Shown: positions 1 to 9,420, counted from the stretch's first letter. The stretch: DNA of 64,000 bases from Bacillota bacterium (GCA_023421245.1 JAEZTV010000022.1:100679-164678); one strand, 5' to 3'. Made by a program: numbers and translations. The notes: a model not told the origin generated them from the sequence alone.

Positions 1-452
1 CCGGCATTATCGGTAATAGTACGGGCAAGCGCCTTATCCATGCACAGCGCACACGAAAGCGTATCGCAGCCGACAAACGGAATGCCTGCGACGGTAAACA
101 ATCCCTGCAGCGTGCCGTCTTCGCTGTTCTTGCCGTGCATAACGGGGAACACCGCATCGAGACGGATAGAAACAGTCCTGCCGTCGGGCAGAATCTCCAT
201 AACACCGTGCACTGCACGGTCAGGGCTGACAACCGCAGGGGCAGTGTTTCCCGATTCCGCCCAACGGTCAAACCGGATATCGTCGATGTCGCCGCGGTAG
301 CGCAGCCAGCGCCCGTCCTTTGTAATACCAAGCATCACTATATCATATTTTTCTCGGTTGATGTGGGTTAATACTGAAGATGCACTTAGCAGCGAAACCT
401 CGTATTCGCTGGAGGCACCGCCGAATAGAATGCCGATTTTAAGTCTTGACAA
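1..452 (-). CDS. ddl: D-alanine--D-alanine ligase, N-terminal part (cut by window edge)
   Basis: ATP-dependent ligase that joins two D-alanines for peptidoglycan precursors in the cytoplasm. The visible 150 residues begin LSRLKIGILFGGASSEYEVS, matching the family's N-terminal GGxSxEHxVS nucleotide-fold motif, and continue with the expected VFPVMHGKNSEDGTLQG segment. The C-terminal ATP-grasp domain lies outside the window. I chose a TTG start at 450-452 because GGGAGAG lies 9 nt upstream, and the only nearby GTG is out of frame and stops quickly. The family assignment is strong. Confidence 0.9.
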   Translation of the reverse strand, partial: MSRLKIGILFGGASSEYEVSLLSASSVLTHINREKYDIVMLGITKDGRWLRYRGDIDDIRFDRWAESGNTAPAVVSPDRAVHGVMEILPDGRTVSIRLDAVFPVMHGKNSEDGTLQGLFTVAGIPFVGCDTLSCALCMDKALARTITDNA

Positions 453-675
453 GTCGTGTCACTCTCCCGTAAAATAAAAAAGCAAGCAATATACTCATAT
501 TAATATCAGCATATTTATTCGTGCCCTAAAGTAGTACAGCGCCCGCAATAAAACCCTAGACATCAGATACAAACAGTACAGCTTATTTTATCAAACTACA
601 AGGGCAAAAGCAATATGTATTCACGGTTTCATAAAAAAGCCATTCAAGCTGTTCCTGAAATACGTTAAAATGCTG

Positions 676-704
676 TTGACTTCTGTTTGATGGTATGTTA
701 TATT
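676..704 (+). promoter_or_regulatory. Sigma-A-type promoter for rpmG-secE-nusG
   Basis: TTGACT at 676-681, a 17-nt spacer, then TATATT at 699-704. It lies about 145 nt upstream of rpmG in the 396-nt divergent gap between ddl and rpmG. I see no other convincing element in that gap; its ddl-proximal half is AT-rich and may hold the ddl promoter. Confidence 0.6.
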
Positions 705-848
705 TGTTATACCTCTAAAAGGGTTATTTTTTTGCGCGATTTTTCGTGCTATAAAAACAGCCTGCGGTAATCCGCCGCATCAAGGGGCTTTGCAGCTCCT
801 GTTTTTTCGAGGGAGGCAAAAAAATCCGTTTAATCTGGAGGTGCCGAT

Positions 849-998
849 ATGAGAGTTCGGGTAACCATGGCTTGCGCCGAATGCAAGCAGCGCAATTACA
901 ACACCATGAAGAACAAGAAGAACGACCCTGACAGACTGGAAATGAACAAATATTGCCGGTTCTGCAGGAAACACACATCCCACAAGGAAACCAAGTAA
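849..998 (+). CDS. rpmG: 50S ribosomal protein L33
   Basis: A 49-residue ribosomal large-subunit protein beginning [17 protein letters not shown]. It carries two CxxC pairs, CAEC near residue 9 and CRFC near residue 36, so it is the zinc-binding C+ form. GGAGG lies 7-8 nt before the ATG. It is followed closely by secE and nusG, the usual order in Firmicutes. Confidence 0.95.
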   Translation: MRVRVTMACAECKQRNYNTMKNKKNDPDRLEMNKYCRFCRKHTSHKETK

Positions 999-1020
999 CG
1001 GAAGAACAGGAGGGACCATA

Positions 1021-1257
1021 ATGACCGCGAGTTCAGAAAAGAAAGAGCGCAAATTCAGTCCTGCACGCTTCTTCCAAAGGATAGTCCGCTTTTTCAAAGA
1101 CATACGCGGCGAAACGAAAAAGATCGTTTGGCCCACATGGAAACAGCTTTGGAACAACACTCTGGTGGTGCTTTCCATCATGCTGAGCGCGGGCGTAATC
1201 ATCTGGCTGCTCGATGTCATCTTCGGCAGTTTGGTGAAACTAGTCCTTGGTGCCTGA
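1021..1257 (+). CDS. secE: Preprotein translocase subunit SecE
   Basis: A small 78-residue subunit of the SecYEG protein-conducting channel in the cytoplasmic membrane. The hydrophilic N-terminus leads into the conserved amphipathic stretch FFKDIRGETKKIVWPTWKQ (residues about 24-42). One membrane helix follows (LVVLSIMLSAGVIIWLLDVI). This is the single-TM short form typical of Gram-positives. It sits 22 nt after rpmG and 26 nt before nusG, so the three are probably co-transcribed. Confidence 0.95.
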   Translation: MTASSEKKERKFSPARFFQRIVRFFKDIRGETKKIVWPTWKQLWNNTLVVLSIMLSAGVIIWLLDVIFGSLVKLVLGA

Positions 1258-1283
1258 TTTTAGCGTAGGCGGGAGGAAACACT

Positions 1284-1805
1284 ATGTCTGATACCGCAAA
1301 GTGGTATGTTGTTCACACCTATTCGGGTTATGAGAACAAGGTTGCGGGCAATCTTGAAAAAATGGTTGAAAACCGCAGACTTCAGGAACTGATTCAGGAG
1401 ATTAAGGTTCCTACCGAAAAGGTGACCGAGTACAAGGACGACAAAAAGCGCGAGGTAGAGCGCAAGATCTTTCCGGGCTATGTTCTGGTGAAGATGATAA
1501 TGGATGACGATTCTTGGTACGTTGTGCGCAATATTCGCGGTGTCACCGGCTTTGTGGGTCCCGCATCCAAGCCCATCCCCCTCACCGAAGAAGAGGTTGC
1601 GGCACTGGGTGTGGACAAAAAGCAGATCGAGGTTCGGTTTGCCGAGGGCGATTCCGTTCGTGTTATGAGCGGGCCGCTTGAGGGCTTCATCGGTACCGTT
1701 GAGATGATAGACGCCGACAAGAACAAACTGCGTGTCGTTGTCTCAATGTTCGGTCGTGAAACTCCGGTAGAGCTTGAGCTTGGTCAGGCGGAGCCGGTGG
1801 AGTAA
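1284..1805 (+). CDS. nusG: Transcription termination/antitermination protein NusG
   Basis: A 173-residue RNA-polymerase-binding elongation factor. The N-terminal NGN domain begins [17 protein letters not shown] and contains FPGYVLVKM and [12 protein letters not shown]. The C-terminal KOW domain starts near [14 protein letters not shown] and ends [12 protein letters not shown]. Length and order are standard. GGGAGG precedes the ATG. A 185-nt gap separates it from rplK. Confidence 0.97.
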   Translation: MSDTAKWYVVHTYSGYENKVAGNLEKMVENRRLQELIQEIKVPTEKVTEYKDDKKREVERKIFPGYVLVKMIMDDDSWYVVRNIRGVTGFVGPASKPIPLTEEEVAALGVDKKQIEVRFAEGDSVRVMSGPLEGFIGTVEMIDADKNKLRVVVSMFGRETPVELELGQAEPVE

Positions 1806-1868
1806 GGGCAGTTGTCGTTTGCTTTTTTCTCGGGTTTTGGGGCAGCGCCCGATACAACAGAAGTTGCT

Positions 1869-1956
1869 CCGCTTTTGCGGTTTTTTGCCGCACATGGGCG
1901 CAGCCTGCAAAGGCGGGCGATGCGTCCGGTGGGAGGAATAAAAATCATCTTTATTC
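1869..1956 (+). promoter_or_regulatory. Hairpins in the nusG-rplK gap
   Basis: A short stem CCGC/GCGG followed by six T (1869-1886) looks like a weak attenuator. A second stem, GGAATAAA with TTTATTCC, lies about 35 nt before the rplK start. Some bacteria autoregulate the L11 operon through L1 binding in this position, but I cannot identify an L1 site with certainty. Confidence 0.3.
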
Positions 1957-1990
1957 CGTAAGTTACCACGTTATTTTGGAGGTGCAAAAA

Positions 1991-2416
1991 ATGGCTCAAA
2001 AGGTTGTGGGCTTTATTAAGCTCCAGATACCGGCCGGCAAGGCCACTCCGGCCCCGCCCGTTGGCCCTGCGCTGGGTCAGCACGGCGTCAACATTATGGC
2101 ATTTACAAAGGAATTCAACGAGCGTACAAAAAGCGATGCGGGTCTTGTTATCCCCGTCGTCATTTCTGTTTATGCCGACCGTTCTTTCAGCTTTGTAACC
2201 AAAACACCGCCGGCGGCAGTGCTGATTAAAAAGGCCTGTGGCATTGATACCGCTTCGGGTGTGCCCAACAAAACCAAGGTTGCAAAGATTACCAGGGAGC
2301 AAGTCAGAAAGATCGCCGAGCAGAAAATGCCCGATCTCAATGCCGCGAATGTTGATTCCGCTATGAGCATGGTAGCGGGAACAGCCAGAAGCATGGGCGT
2401 TGAAGTCGTAGACTGA
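1991..2416 (+). CDS. rplK: 50S ribosomal protein L11
   Basis: A 141-residue component of the GTPase-associated centre of the large subunit. It begins [20 protein letters not shown] and contains [14 protein letters not shown], the L11 signature, and the C-terminal rRNA-binding domain. An in-frame upstream codon exists, but the ATG at 1991 has GGAGG 8 nt before it and gives the usual family N-terminus. It is followed by rplA, as in most bacteria. Confidence 0.97.
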   Translation: MAQKVVGFIKLQIPAGKATPAPPVGPALGQHGVNIMAFTKEFNERTKSDAGLVIPVVISVYADRSFSFVTKTPPAAVLIKKACGIDTASGVPNKTKVAKITREQVRKIAEQKMPDLNAANVDSAMSMVAGTARSMGVEVVD

Positions 2417-2474
2417 TTGCTTCCGGGTGGGAGGAAATTTCCGCTATTAACCACTCATTTAGGAGGAACTTTAG

Positions 2475-3167
2475 ATGAAACACGGCAAGAATTATCAAGA
2501 CAGCGCAAAGCTCGTAGACCGTACCAAGCTGTACGATGCCCAGGAAGCGCTGGATTTATGTGTTAAGACCGCAAAGGCAAAGTTTGACGAAACTGTAGAG
2601 ATTCATGTACGCTTGGGTGTTGATTCCCGTCATGCCGACCAGCAGGTTCGCGGCGCGGTTGTACTGCCCAACGGTACCGGAAAAAAGGTGCGCGTATTGG
2701 TATTTGCAAAGGGTGACAAGGCTGACGAAGCAGCTAAGGCTGGTGCCGAGTATGTTGGAGCCGACGATATGGTTGCCAAGATTCAAAACGAAGGCTGGAC
2801 CGACTTTGACGTTGTTATCGCAAGCCCCGACATGATGGGCCTTGTTGGACGTCTGGGTAAGGTGCTTGGTCCGCGCGGACTGATGCCCAACCCCAAAGCG
2901 GGTACGGTAACCCCCGATGTTGCACGTGCTGTGCTTGATGCAAAGGCCGGTAAAATCGAGTACCGCCTTGATAAAACTAACATCATCCACTGCCCCATCG
3001 GCAAGGCATCGTTTGGCGCCGAGAAGCTTGCGCAAAACTTTGATACCCTTATGAGCGCGATTGTTAAGGCAAAGCCCAGCGCTGCAAAGGGCCAGTATAT
3101 CAAGTCCTGTGTAATTGCCACGACCATGGGCCCGGGTGTGCGCATTAATCCTGCAAGGTTTGTCTGA
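2475..3167 (+). CDS. rplA: 50S ribosomal protein L1
   Basis: A 230-residue protein of the ribosomal L1 stalk. It begins [20 protein letters not shown] and carries the L1 motifs [20 protein letters not shown] and [24 protein letters not shown] precedes the ATG. It lies 58 nt after rplK with no visible terminator between them, so the two form one transcript. A new promoter follows before rplJ. Confidence 0.97.
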   Translation: MKHGKNYQDSAKLVDRTKLYDAQEALDLCVKTAKAKFDETVEIHVRLGVDSRHADQQVRGAVVLPNGTGKKVRVLVFAKGDKADEAAKAGAEYVGADDMVAKIQNEGWTDFDVVIASPDMMGLVGRLGKVLGPRGLMPNPKAGTVTPDVARAVLDAKAGKIEYRLDKTNIIHCPIGKASFGAEKLAQNFDTLMSAIVKAKPSAAKGQYIKSCVIATTMGPGVRINPARFV

Positions 3168-3184
3168 TTACATTTAAAAATGTC

Positions 3185-3214
3185 TTGACACAATGCCGGT
3201 AACGGCAGTATAAT
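3185..3214 (+). promoter_or_regulatory. Promoter of the rplJ-rplL transcript
   Basis: Consensus TTGACA at 3185-3190, an 18-nt spacer, and TATAAT at 3209-3214, just after the rplA stop. Transcription would begin near 3221, at the 5' edge of the L10 leader. Confidence 0.75.
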
Positions 3215-3220
3215 AATCAC

Positions 3221-3405
3221 GTTGTCTTTTCCAAAGACAGCAGGTGCCCGAGTTCCATTTATATCAATGGCCTTGGGTGTAAAGGGTCAAACGCTCCCGC
3301 CTGCCGAGGAACAGCAGTGAAATCTTGATATAAGCTGTACGCTTGTAGTAGGATAAGTCATTGCCCTTTCTTCCGGCTTTCGGGGGAAAGGGCATTTTTG
3401 TTTTG
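3221..3405 (+). ncRNA. Ribosomal protein L10 leader
   Basis: A structured untranslated leader that lets free L10(L12)4 control rplJL expression. Typical marks are the CAGGTGCCCGAG segment, the CTGCCGAGG segment near 3300 and the late stem-loop near 3363-3398 (GCCCTTTC with GAAAGGGC) followed by a T-rich tract, which resembles the attenuator of Firmicute L10 leaders. Position between a strong promoter and rplJ supports it. Confidence 0.8.
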
Positions 3406-3444
3406 CAATGATGTCTTTGAAATATCTGGGAGGTGAACTTCAAG

Positions 3445-3963
3445 TTGCCAAGTGAGAAAGCATTAAAATCCAAACAGCAGTTTGTCGAAGAACTTAGCAC
3501 ACAGCTTTCGCAAGCCTGCGCCGGCGTTTTGGTCGATTATAAAGGCATTACCGTTGCCGACGACACGAAACTGCGCCGCGAGCTGCGTGAGGCAGGCGTT
3601 GAGTATTCTGTAGTAAAGAACACACTGCTTCGTTTTGCCGCTAAGAATGCTAAGCTTGACGGTCTTGACTCCGTACTGGAGGGAACGACCGCCCTTGCCA
3701 TCAGCAAGGAAGATCCGGTTGCCGCTGCAAAGATCCTGTGCAAATACGCTGCGGCTTCCAAAGGCAAGTTTACAGTCAAGGCTGGTTTTGTAGACGGCGA
3801 GATTCTCGACGCCGAAAAGACCGCCGAGCTTGGAAACCTGCCCTCAAGGGAACAGTTGCTCGGCCAGCTGCTTTCCGTACTCAACGGCAATCTCCGTGGG
3901 CTTGCCGTTGCGCTTAACGCTATTGCCGAAAAGCAGGGTGAGCCTGCTCCCACAGCGGAGTAA
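3445..3963 (+). CDS. rplJ: 50S ribosomal protein L10
   Basis: A 172-residue base of the L7/L12 stalk. I place the start at a TTG (3445), giving MPSEKALKSKQQFVEELS, the usual family N-terminus. GGGAGG lies 11 nt upstream of it. The in-frame GTG at 3433 overlaps that SD and is too close to use. The C-terminal helix (LLSVLNGNLRGLAVALNAIAEK) binds L7/L12 dimers. It is autoregulated through the leader just upstream. Confidence 0.93.
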   Translation: MPSEKALKSKQQFVEELSTQLSQACAGVLVDYKGITVADDTKLRRELREAGVEYSVVKNTLLRFAAKNAKLDGLDSVLEGTTALAISKEDPVAAAKILCKYAAASKGKFTVKAGFVDGEILDAEKTAELGNLPSREQLLGQLLSVLNGNLRGLAVALNAIAEKQGEPAPTAE

Positions 3964-4021
3964 TTGTAAACCAATACACGGCTCTATGCCGGAAACTAAA
4001 ATTATTGGGAGGTAACATTTA

Positions 4022-4399
4022 ATGGCTTCTGAGAAAATTACTAAATTTGTAGAAGAAATCAAGACACTTACCGTTCTTGAATTAAACGAGCTTGTAAAGG
4101 CAATTGAGGAGGAGTTCGGCGTATCTGCTGCTGCTCCCACCATGATTGCCGGCCCCGTTGCCGGTGGCGCTGCTGCTGCAGAGGAGAAGACCGAGTTTGA
4201 CGTTATTCTGGCTGAGATGGGCCCCAACAAGATGGCAGTCATCAAGCTTGTTAAGGAAGTTGCGGGTCTTGGCCTGAAAGAAGCGAAGGAATTTGTTGAG
4301 TCCGCTCCGAAGGCAGTCAAAGAGGGTATCTCCAAGGCTGACGCAGACGAGCTTGCGAAGAAGCTTGAAGAGACCGGCGCAAAGGTTGAAATCAAATAA
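4022..4399 (+). CDS. rplL: 50S ribosomal protein L7/L12
   Basis: A 125-residue stalk protein that recruits translation GTPases. It has an N-terminal dimerisation domain ([20 protein letters not shown]), an Ala-rich hinge, and a C-terminal domain with KTEFDVIL and [21 protein letters not shown] strong terminator follows. In most Firmicutes rpoB comes next; here an unrelated PhzF-like gene does. Confidence 0.97.
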   Translation: MASEKITKFVEEIKTLTVLELNELVKAIEEEFGVSAAAPTMIAGPVAGGAAAAEEKTEFDVILAEMGPNKMAVIKLVKEVAGLGLKEAKEFVESAPKAVKEGISKADADELAKKLEETGAKVEIK

Positions 4400-4418
4400 T
4401 TTCACGCTGCTCACAGAG

Positions 4419-4448
4419 AAAGGCTGCCCGAAACGGGCGGCCTTTTTC
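4419..4448 (+). terminator. Terminator after rplL
   Basis: Stem AGGCTGCCCG with CGGGCGGCCT around an AAA loop, followed by TTTTTC. It closes the ribosomal protein transcript 20 nt after the rplL stop. Confidence 0.85.
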
Positions 4449-4457
4449 ATGTTCATC

Positions 4458-4486
4458 TTGTAAATTACAACCGCGGCGGTTATAAT
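4458..4486 (+). promoter_or_regulatory. Promoter of the PhzF-like gene
   Basis: TTGTAA at 4458-4463, a 17-nt spacer and a perfect TATAAT at 4481-4486, about 60 nt before the start codon and just after the rplL terminator. Confidence 0.6.
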
Positions 4487-4546
4487 ACAATGCAAATAGA
4501 CGTTGCGTTTATCTCGAAATTCTCGGCAAAAAAAGGAGGATGATGC

Positions 4547-5323
4547 ATGAAGTACTATGTCGTGGATGTTTTTACCAACGAACGTTTTCATGGAAACCCA
4601 GCGGGGGTATGCCTGATGGAACAGCCACTTGACGCTGCTGTAATGCAGCGTATCGCCGCTGAAAACAATCTCGCAGAAACCGCATTTTTGCTGTGGAAGG
4701 GTGACCGCTACACTCTGCGCTGGTTTACCCCTAAGGTAGAGATTGACCTGTGCGGGCACGCAACCCTTGCAACTGCCTTTGTGCTGATGAATTATGTCGA
4801 TTCCGCTATGAACGAGGTGGAGTTTCATACACAAAGCGGGATTTTGCGTGTCATGCGTGAGTGGAATACCTTTATGATGGATTTCCCGCGCAGAATGCCG
4901 GTTCCCTGCGCAATGCCGGAATTGCTGCCCAAAGCGCTCGGCACCGCTGTGCTGGAAACATATAAATCAAGAGATTTGGTTGTGGTGCTTGAGACAGAGG
5001 AAACGGTGCGCATGCTTGCCCCAGACCTTGCACTGCTGCGCCGAATAGAGGATGTGTTTGCGGTTATCGTCACCGCAAAGGGGGAACGGTACGACTTTGT
5101 GTCAAGGTTTTTTGCTCCTAATGCGGGGATTAATGAAGACCCTGTTACAGGTTCCTCCCACAGCACGCTGATTCCGTTTTGGAGCGAGCGACTCGGCAAA
5201 ACCGATATGACCGCCGCGCAATTGTCTAAACGGGGCGGTACAATGTTATGCAGGGATACGGGAGAACGGGTCATCATCGGCGGCACCGCCGTACTATACC
5301 TGTCGGGGGACATTATAGTGTAA
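4547..5323 (+). CDS. PhzF family isomerase-like protein
   Basis: A 258-residue member of the PhzF/diaminopimelate-epimerase-fold family. Many members are isomerases of unknown substrate, and phenazine synthesis cannot be inferred. Family motifs are DVFTNERFHGNPAGVC near residue 8, an ENNLAETAF segment that contains the family's catalytic Glu, LCGHATLATA near residue 68, and DPVTGSSHSTLIPFW near residue 203. AGGAGG precedes the ATG. It is monocistronic, between the rplL terminator and a 353-nt gap. Confidence 0.85.
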   Translation: MKYYVVDVFTNERFHGNPAGVCLMEQPLDAAVMQRIAAENNLAETAFLLWKGDRYTLRWFTPKVEIDLCGHATLATAFVLMNYVDSAMNEVEFHTQSGILRVMREWNTFMMDFPRRMPVPCAMPELLPKALGTAVLETYKSRDLVVVLETEETVRMLAPDLALLRRIEDVFAVIVTAKGERYDFVSRFFAPNAGINEDPVTGSSHSTLIPFWSERLGKTDMTAAQLSKRGGTMLCRDTGERVIIGGTAVLYLSGDIIV

Positions 5324-5676
5324 AGAAAAAAAGAGAGGGTAAACTACAGTTGTAATGTACTCTTTCTGGAATAAAGCCATGTTTCTATAAGCGGTAACTA
5401 TCAGCGCGGTTTGATAGCTCGTCCTCTTGCGTTGGATTATATGCTGTAAATACCCAATCTACATAGGCAATACCGGAAGTATTGGTGAACGTCGTTATGC
5501 GTCGTTAAACTACTGTTTTAAGGTTCATTTTTGAATTTATATTTATTAGATTGCAACAAAGTTCCATGTCGCTGCACGGTTTATGGGTTGCAAAACAACG
5601 GTACTATGAGGTAACGTATAGGTATGGATATACAGTATAGCTCGCTAGACATACAATCTGCAAGGAGGAAAACGCA
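5324..5676. other. Intergenic gap before galK
   Basis: No convincing gene. There is a small stem CTATCA/TGATAG near 5400 and an AT-rich stretch near 5520-5560. A possible TTGCAA / TAACGT promoter lies near 5589-5616, but it is weak. Confidence 0.4.
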
Positions 5677-6963
5677 ATGCAAACCGCACAACTTAAAGAA
5701 CAACTAAAACAGGGCGTATACCAAACAGCCTTTGCGGCACTCTATGGCTGTGATGCCGCGGGTGTGCAGGGGCAGGCCGCACGCTACACAGCCGCCGCCG
5801 ACCGGTTTGACACGCTGTTTGGAGAAAGACGAGAGATTGCCTTGTTCAGCGCACCGGGGCGGACAGAAATCGGCGGGAATCACACCGACCATCAACGCGG
5901 CCGGGTACTTGCAGCGGCTGTCAACCTCGATGTTATTGCGGTTGCGTCCGCAAATAGGGATAACGTTATCCGCATCAAAAGTGAAGGCTATGAGATGGAT
6001 GTGGCAGACCTTGCTCACCTTGCGCCGCAAGCCGCCGAACAGGGTAAATCTGCTGCGCTCATTCGCGGAATTGCCGCGCGGTTTGCGGCCCTTGGGTACC
6101 GCATCGGCGGCTTTGATGCATACACCACCTCGGATGTACTTTCCGGCTCGGGTCTTTCCTCCTCCGCGGCCTTTGAGGTGCTGGTGGGAACGATATTAAA
6201 CCATTTGTATAATGGTGGGGAGATTTCAGCCCCTGTAATTGCCCAGATCGGCCAGTACGCCGAAAACGAATACTTCGGCAAACCCTGCGGACTGATGGAT
6301 CAAACTGCATCCGCGGTGGGCGGATTTGTCGCAATTGACTTTGCAAACCCCGATTCTCCGGTCATTGAGCAAATTCCATATGACCTTGCATCCTCCGGCT
6401 ATGCACTTTGCATCGTTAATACCGGGGGCAACCACGCAAGCCTTACCCCCGATTACGCGGCTATCCCTGCCGAGATGCTGGAGGTTGCCGCGCAGTTCGG
6501 CAAGCAGTACCTTCGTGATGTGCCGCAACAAGAGTTTTATGAGAAAATCGCTTCGCTGCGCGGCGCGGTAAGCGATCGTGCCATCCTGCGGGCACTCCAT
6601 TTCTTTGCCGATAATAAGCGTGCCCTGCAACAGGCAAAAGCGTTGCAAGGTGGTAACTTTGCTGAATTTTTAGAGCTTGTGCAGGCATCCGGCCGCTCCT
6701 CGTGGCAGTATCTGCAAAATGTGTACGCTCCTAGTGTTCCGCGTGAACAAGGGTTATCGCTTGCGCTTGCACTTACCGCACAAATCCTTTCGCAGCAGGG
6801 CGCATGGCGTGTGCACGGCGGCGGATTTGCCGGCACCATACAGGCGTTTGTTCCCAATGCGCTGCTGGACGGTTATAGGCGGGAGATGGAACGCGTATTT
6901 GGCGAGGATACCTGCCATATCCTTTCGGTGCGCCCGATGGGGGGCATTCGGGTATTGCCGTAA
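5677..6963 (+). CDS. galK: Galactokinase
   Basis: A 428-residue GHMP-family kinase that phosphorylates galactose at C1, the first step of the Leloir pathway. The galactokinase signature appears as GRTEIGGNHTDHQRGRVLAA near residue 61, where the usual GR-NLIGEHTDY has GGNHTDH. The GHMP ATP-binding motif is SGSGLSSSAAFEVLVG near residue 157, and the C-terminal motif is RVHGGGFAGTIQAF. AAGGAGG precedes the ATG. It is followed 45 nt later by galT, then galE, with no transporter or regulator in the cluster. Confidence 0.95.
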   Translation: MQTAQLKEQLKQGVYQTAFAALYGCDAAGVQGQAARYTAAADRFDTLFGERREIALFSAPGRTEIGGNHTDHQRGRVLAAAVNLDVIAVASANRDNVIRIKSEGYEMDVADLAHLAPQAAEQGKSAALIRGIAARFAALGYRIGGFDAYTTSDVLSGSGLSSSAAFEVLVGTILNHLYNGGEISAPVIAQIGQYAENEYFGKPCGLMDQTASAVGGFVAIDFANPDSPVIEQIPYDLASSGYALCIVNTGGNHASLTPDYAAIPAEMLEVAAQFGKQYLRDVPQQEFYEKIASLRGAVSDRAILRALHFFADNKRALQQAKALQGGNFAEFLELVQASGRSSWQYLQNVYAPSVPREQGLSLALALTAQILSQQGAWRVHGGGFAGTIQAFVPNALLDGYRREMERVFGEDTCHILSVRPMGGIRVLP

Positions 6964-7008
6964 CGCGGCACAGCAGGTGCCCCACACAGTGATAGGAGGA
7001 AGATACAC

Positions 7009-7989
7009 ATGGCGGAGCTACGCTGGCATCCCTTAACACAGGACTGGGTGATGATCGCCTCACACCGGCAGGCGCGCCCCCAGATGCCAAAGGATTGGTG
7101 CCCTTTTTGTCCCGGTTCGGGCAAGGTGCCCGAACAGTTTGAGGTTTATAAATACGACAACGATTTTCCAGCGCTGTCGCTTACCCCGCCGGTTCCGGAC
7201 GACGTTGCCACCGATTTTTATCATACAGCGCCCGCATACGGCAAATGCGAGGTGATTCTCTACGCCTCCGGTCATACGACCACCGTGCCCGAGCTTCCGG
7301 ATGCCCATGTGGAGAAGTTGGTTGATTTATGGTGTGAGCGATTTGCGGCCATTACCGCGGATGATAAGATTAAGTATTGCTATATTTTTGAAAACCGCGG
7401 GGATGTTGTAGGTGTCACCATGCCTCATCCGCACGGGCAGATCTATGGATTTCCTTTTATCCCGAAGAAAATTGCGCTTGAAAGCCAGTCGGCGGAGCAG
7501 CACTTTGCAAACACCGGACGCTGCCTGTTCTGCGATATGCACAGCCAGGAGTTGGAGGTAAAGAAGCGCATCATATTTGAAAACGAGCAGTTTACTGTGT
7601 TTTTGCCCTTTTTTACCGAGTATCCTTATGGCGTGTACATCATCTCAAAGGAGCACAGGCAGGTTATCACCGAGCTTACCGGCGGGGAAAAACGCGCACT
7701 TGCCCGTACATTTAAACAAACGATCGGAATGCTGGACTGCCTGTTCGGGTATCCCTTCCCATATATGATGTGCATGCACAATGCGCCGGTCAACGGGCGC
7801 GACTATCGGAAGGACTATCATTTTCACATCGAGTTCTTTCCCCCAATGCGTTCGGCGGACAAGCAGAAATTTAACGCCGCAAGCGAGACGGGTGTTTGGG
7901 CGCACTGCAATCCTACCTGCCCGGAGGAAACCGCGCAGGAACTGCGTGATGCATACGCAAAATACCAAAAGCAAGAACAAACAAGATGA
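7009..7989 (+). CDS. galT: Galactose-1-phosphate uridylyltransferase
   Basis: A 326-residue HIT-superfamily enzyme that exchanges UMP between UDP-glucose and galactose-1-phosphate. The catalytic MPHPHGQIYGF motif is near residue 139. Zinc-ligand-type Cys pairs occur as CPFC near residue 29 and CLFC near residue 174. The C-terminal DYHFHIEFFPP is typical. GGAGG precedes the ATG. It belongs to the class-I GalT family and shares a probable transcript with galK. Confidence 0.95.
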   Translation: MAELRWHPLTQDWVMIASHRQARPQMPKDWCPFCPGSGKVPEQFEVYKYDNDFPALSLTPPVPDDVATDFYHTAPAYGKCEVILYASGHTTTVPELPDAHVEKLVDLWCERFAAITADDKIKYCYIFENRGDVVGVTMPHPHGQIYGFPFIPKKIALESQSAEQHFANTGRCLFCDMHSQELEVKKRIIFENEQFTVFLPFFTEYPYGVYIISKEHRQVITELTGGEKRALARTFKQTIGMLDCLFGYPFPYMMCMHNAPVNGRDYRKDYHFHIEFFPPMRSADKQKFNAASETGVWAHCNPTCPEETAQELRDAYAKYQKQEQTR

Positions 7990-8070
7990 ATTAAAATTGC
8001 TCTATGCAGCTTATGTAAGCTAAGGGTATAATGATATAGTATACAGCCACTATTTTATGTCCGCTAAATA

Positions 8071-8264
8071 AACCGGAAATTGGAGAATGCGCAAGCATTC
8101 TTGCTGTTTATGGTGTTGTTATTTTTCCCAAATGCAAGGGTTTCCTTCTGGAAGCACCGGTTCATTGAGACATCAAGTAATGGTTGCGCAGCTTGAAAAC
8201 CTCATGTTTTCAAGCTGCAGCGCAAACAAATCGAAAATCGGTTTGTTCATCAGACATTATTTAG
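8071..8264. repeat. Mosaic intergenic hairpin element, copy 1
   Basis: It holds stems GAATGC/GCATTC, a GCAGCTTGAAAAC arm with its complement, and an AACAAATCG/CGGTTTGTT module ending CAGACATTAT. The first half (ACCGGAAATT ... GGAAGCACCGGTTCA) recurs near 12725-12853. The last module recurs near 21394, 49237 and 53009. It fills most of the galT-galE gap. Confidence 0.6.
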
Positions 8265-8283
8265 GAAAGGTGAGGAGAACGAT

Positions 8284-9294
8284 ATGAAGGTACTGGTAAC
8301 GGGCGGCGCAGGATTTATCGGCAGCCATACCTGCGTGGAGCTGCTTAATGCAGGTCACGAGGTGATTGTGGTGGATAACCTGTGTAATTCAAAGCAGGAG
8401 ACCATCGACCGAATTTGTGAGATTTCGGGCAGGGAGGTCATATTTTACCCTGCGGATATCCGCGACAGGGACGGCCTGCGCGCTGTGTTTTCCCGGCATG
8501 ATGTTGATGCGGTGATTCATTTCGCGGGGCTGAAAGCGGTTGGCGAATCGGTGAAACAGCCGCTTGCCTATTACGATAACAACGTATATGGCACCATGAT
8601 GCTCTGTCAGGTGATGGAAGAGGCCGGCTGCAAAACGATTGTATTCTCCTCCTCTGCCACTGTGTACGGCATGAATAATCCCATCCCGTACAAAGAGGAA
8701 TATCCTACAAGTGCCGTCAATCCATATGGCAGCACCAAGGCGACAGTAGAGCAGATGCTTCTTGACGTTTGCGGCTCAGATTCCGATTGGAGTGCGATGC
8801 TGCTGCGGTACTTCAATCCCATCGGCGCACATAAAAGCGGACTGATTGGTGAGAACCCCAACGGTATTCCCAACAATCTTCTGCCTTATGTGGCACAGGT
8901 CGCGGTGGGTAAGCTGTCGTATCTCAATGTATTCGGCAATGATTATGATACCTGCGACGGCACCGGTGTGCGCGACTATATCCATGTGGTCGATCTTGCC
9001 ATCGGGCACCTGAAGGCGCTTGATTACGCCGCACAGCACAAGGGAGCAGAGGCGGTTAATCTCGGTACGGGTAAAGGTACGAGCGTGATGGAGATTGTAA
9101 AGGCATACCGTAAAGCGAGCGGCAAAGAGATTCCCATAAATGTTGCCCCCCGTCGCGCAGGTGACCTTGCAGAATACTACGCGCATACCGGTAAGGCGAA
9201 GGAGCTGCTCGGTTGGCAGGCGACAAGGGGTATTGATGAGATGTGCGCTGATAGCTGGCAGTTTATGCAGAATATTTCGCAGGACGGCCGCTGA
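8284..9294 (+). CDS. galE: UDP-glucose 4-epimerase
   Basis: A 336-residue short-chain dehydrogenase-type enzyme that interconverts UDP-galactose and UDP-glucose. The NAD-binding motif is VTGGAGFIGSHTCVELL at the N-terminus. The catalytic pair is SSSATVYG (Ser/Thr) and PYGSTK (YxxxK). Typical C-terminal segments such as DGTGVRDYIHVVDLA and RRAGDLAEYYA are present. GAGGAG precedes the ATG. It is separated from galT by a hairpin element, so it may be partly uncoupled from galKT. Confidence 0.97.
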   Translation: MKVLVTGGAGFIGSHTCVELLNAGHEVIVVDNLCNSKQETIDRICEISGREVIFYPADIRDRDGLRAVFSRHDVDAVIHFAGLKAVGESVKQPLAYYDNNVYGTMMLCQVMEEAGCKTIVFSSSATVYGMNNPIPYKEEYPTSAVNPYGSTKATVEQMLLDVCGSDSDWSAMLLRYFNPIGAHKSGLIGENPNGIPNNLLPYVAQVAVGKLSYLNVFGNDYDTCDGTGVRDYIHVVDLAIGHLKALDYAAQHKGAEAVNLGTGKGTSVMEIVKAYRKASGKEIPINVAPRRAGDLAEYYAHTGKAKELLGWQATRGIDEMCADSWQFMQNISQDGR

Positions 9295-9319
9295 ATACAA
9301 ATCATTACTGTTCACAAAT

Positions 9320-9366
9320 AACAGAAAGCGGGAACTTCGTTTTTATAACGTTTTCCGCTTTTCTGT
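9320..9366 (+). terminator. Terminator after galE
   Basis: Stem AACAGAAAGCGG with CCGCTTTTCTGTT (one bulge) around a T-rich loop. Confidence 0.55.
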
Positions 9367-9420
9367 TGTATCGTGCCATTATTTGTGTTATATTACTATC
9401 AAAGTCTATTTTAATTTTTG

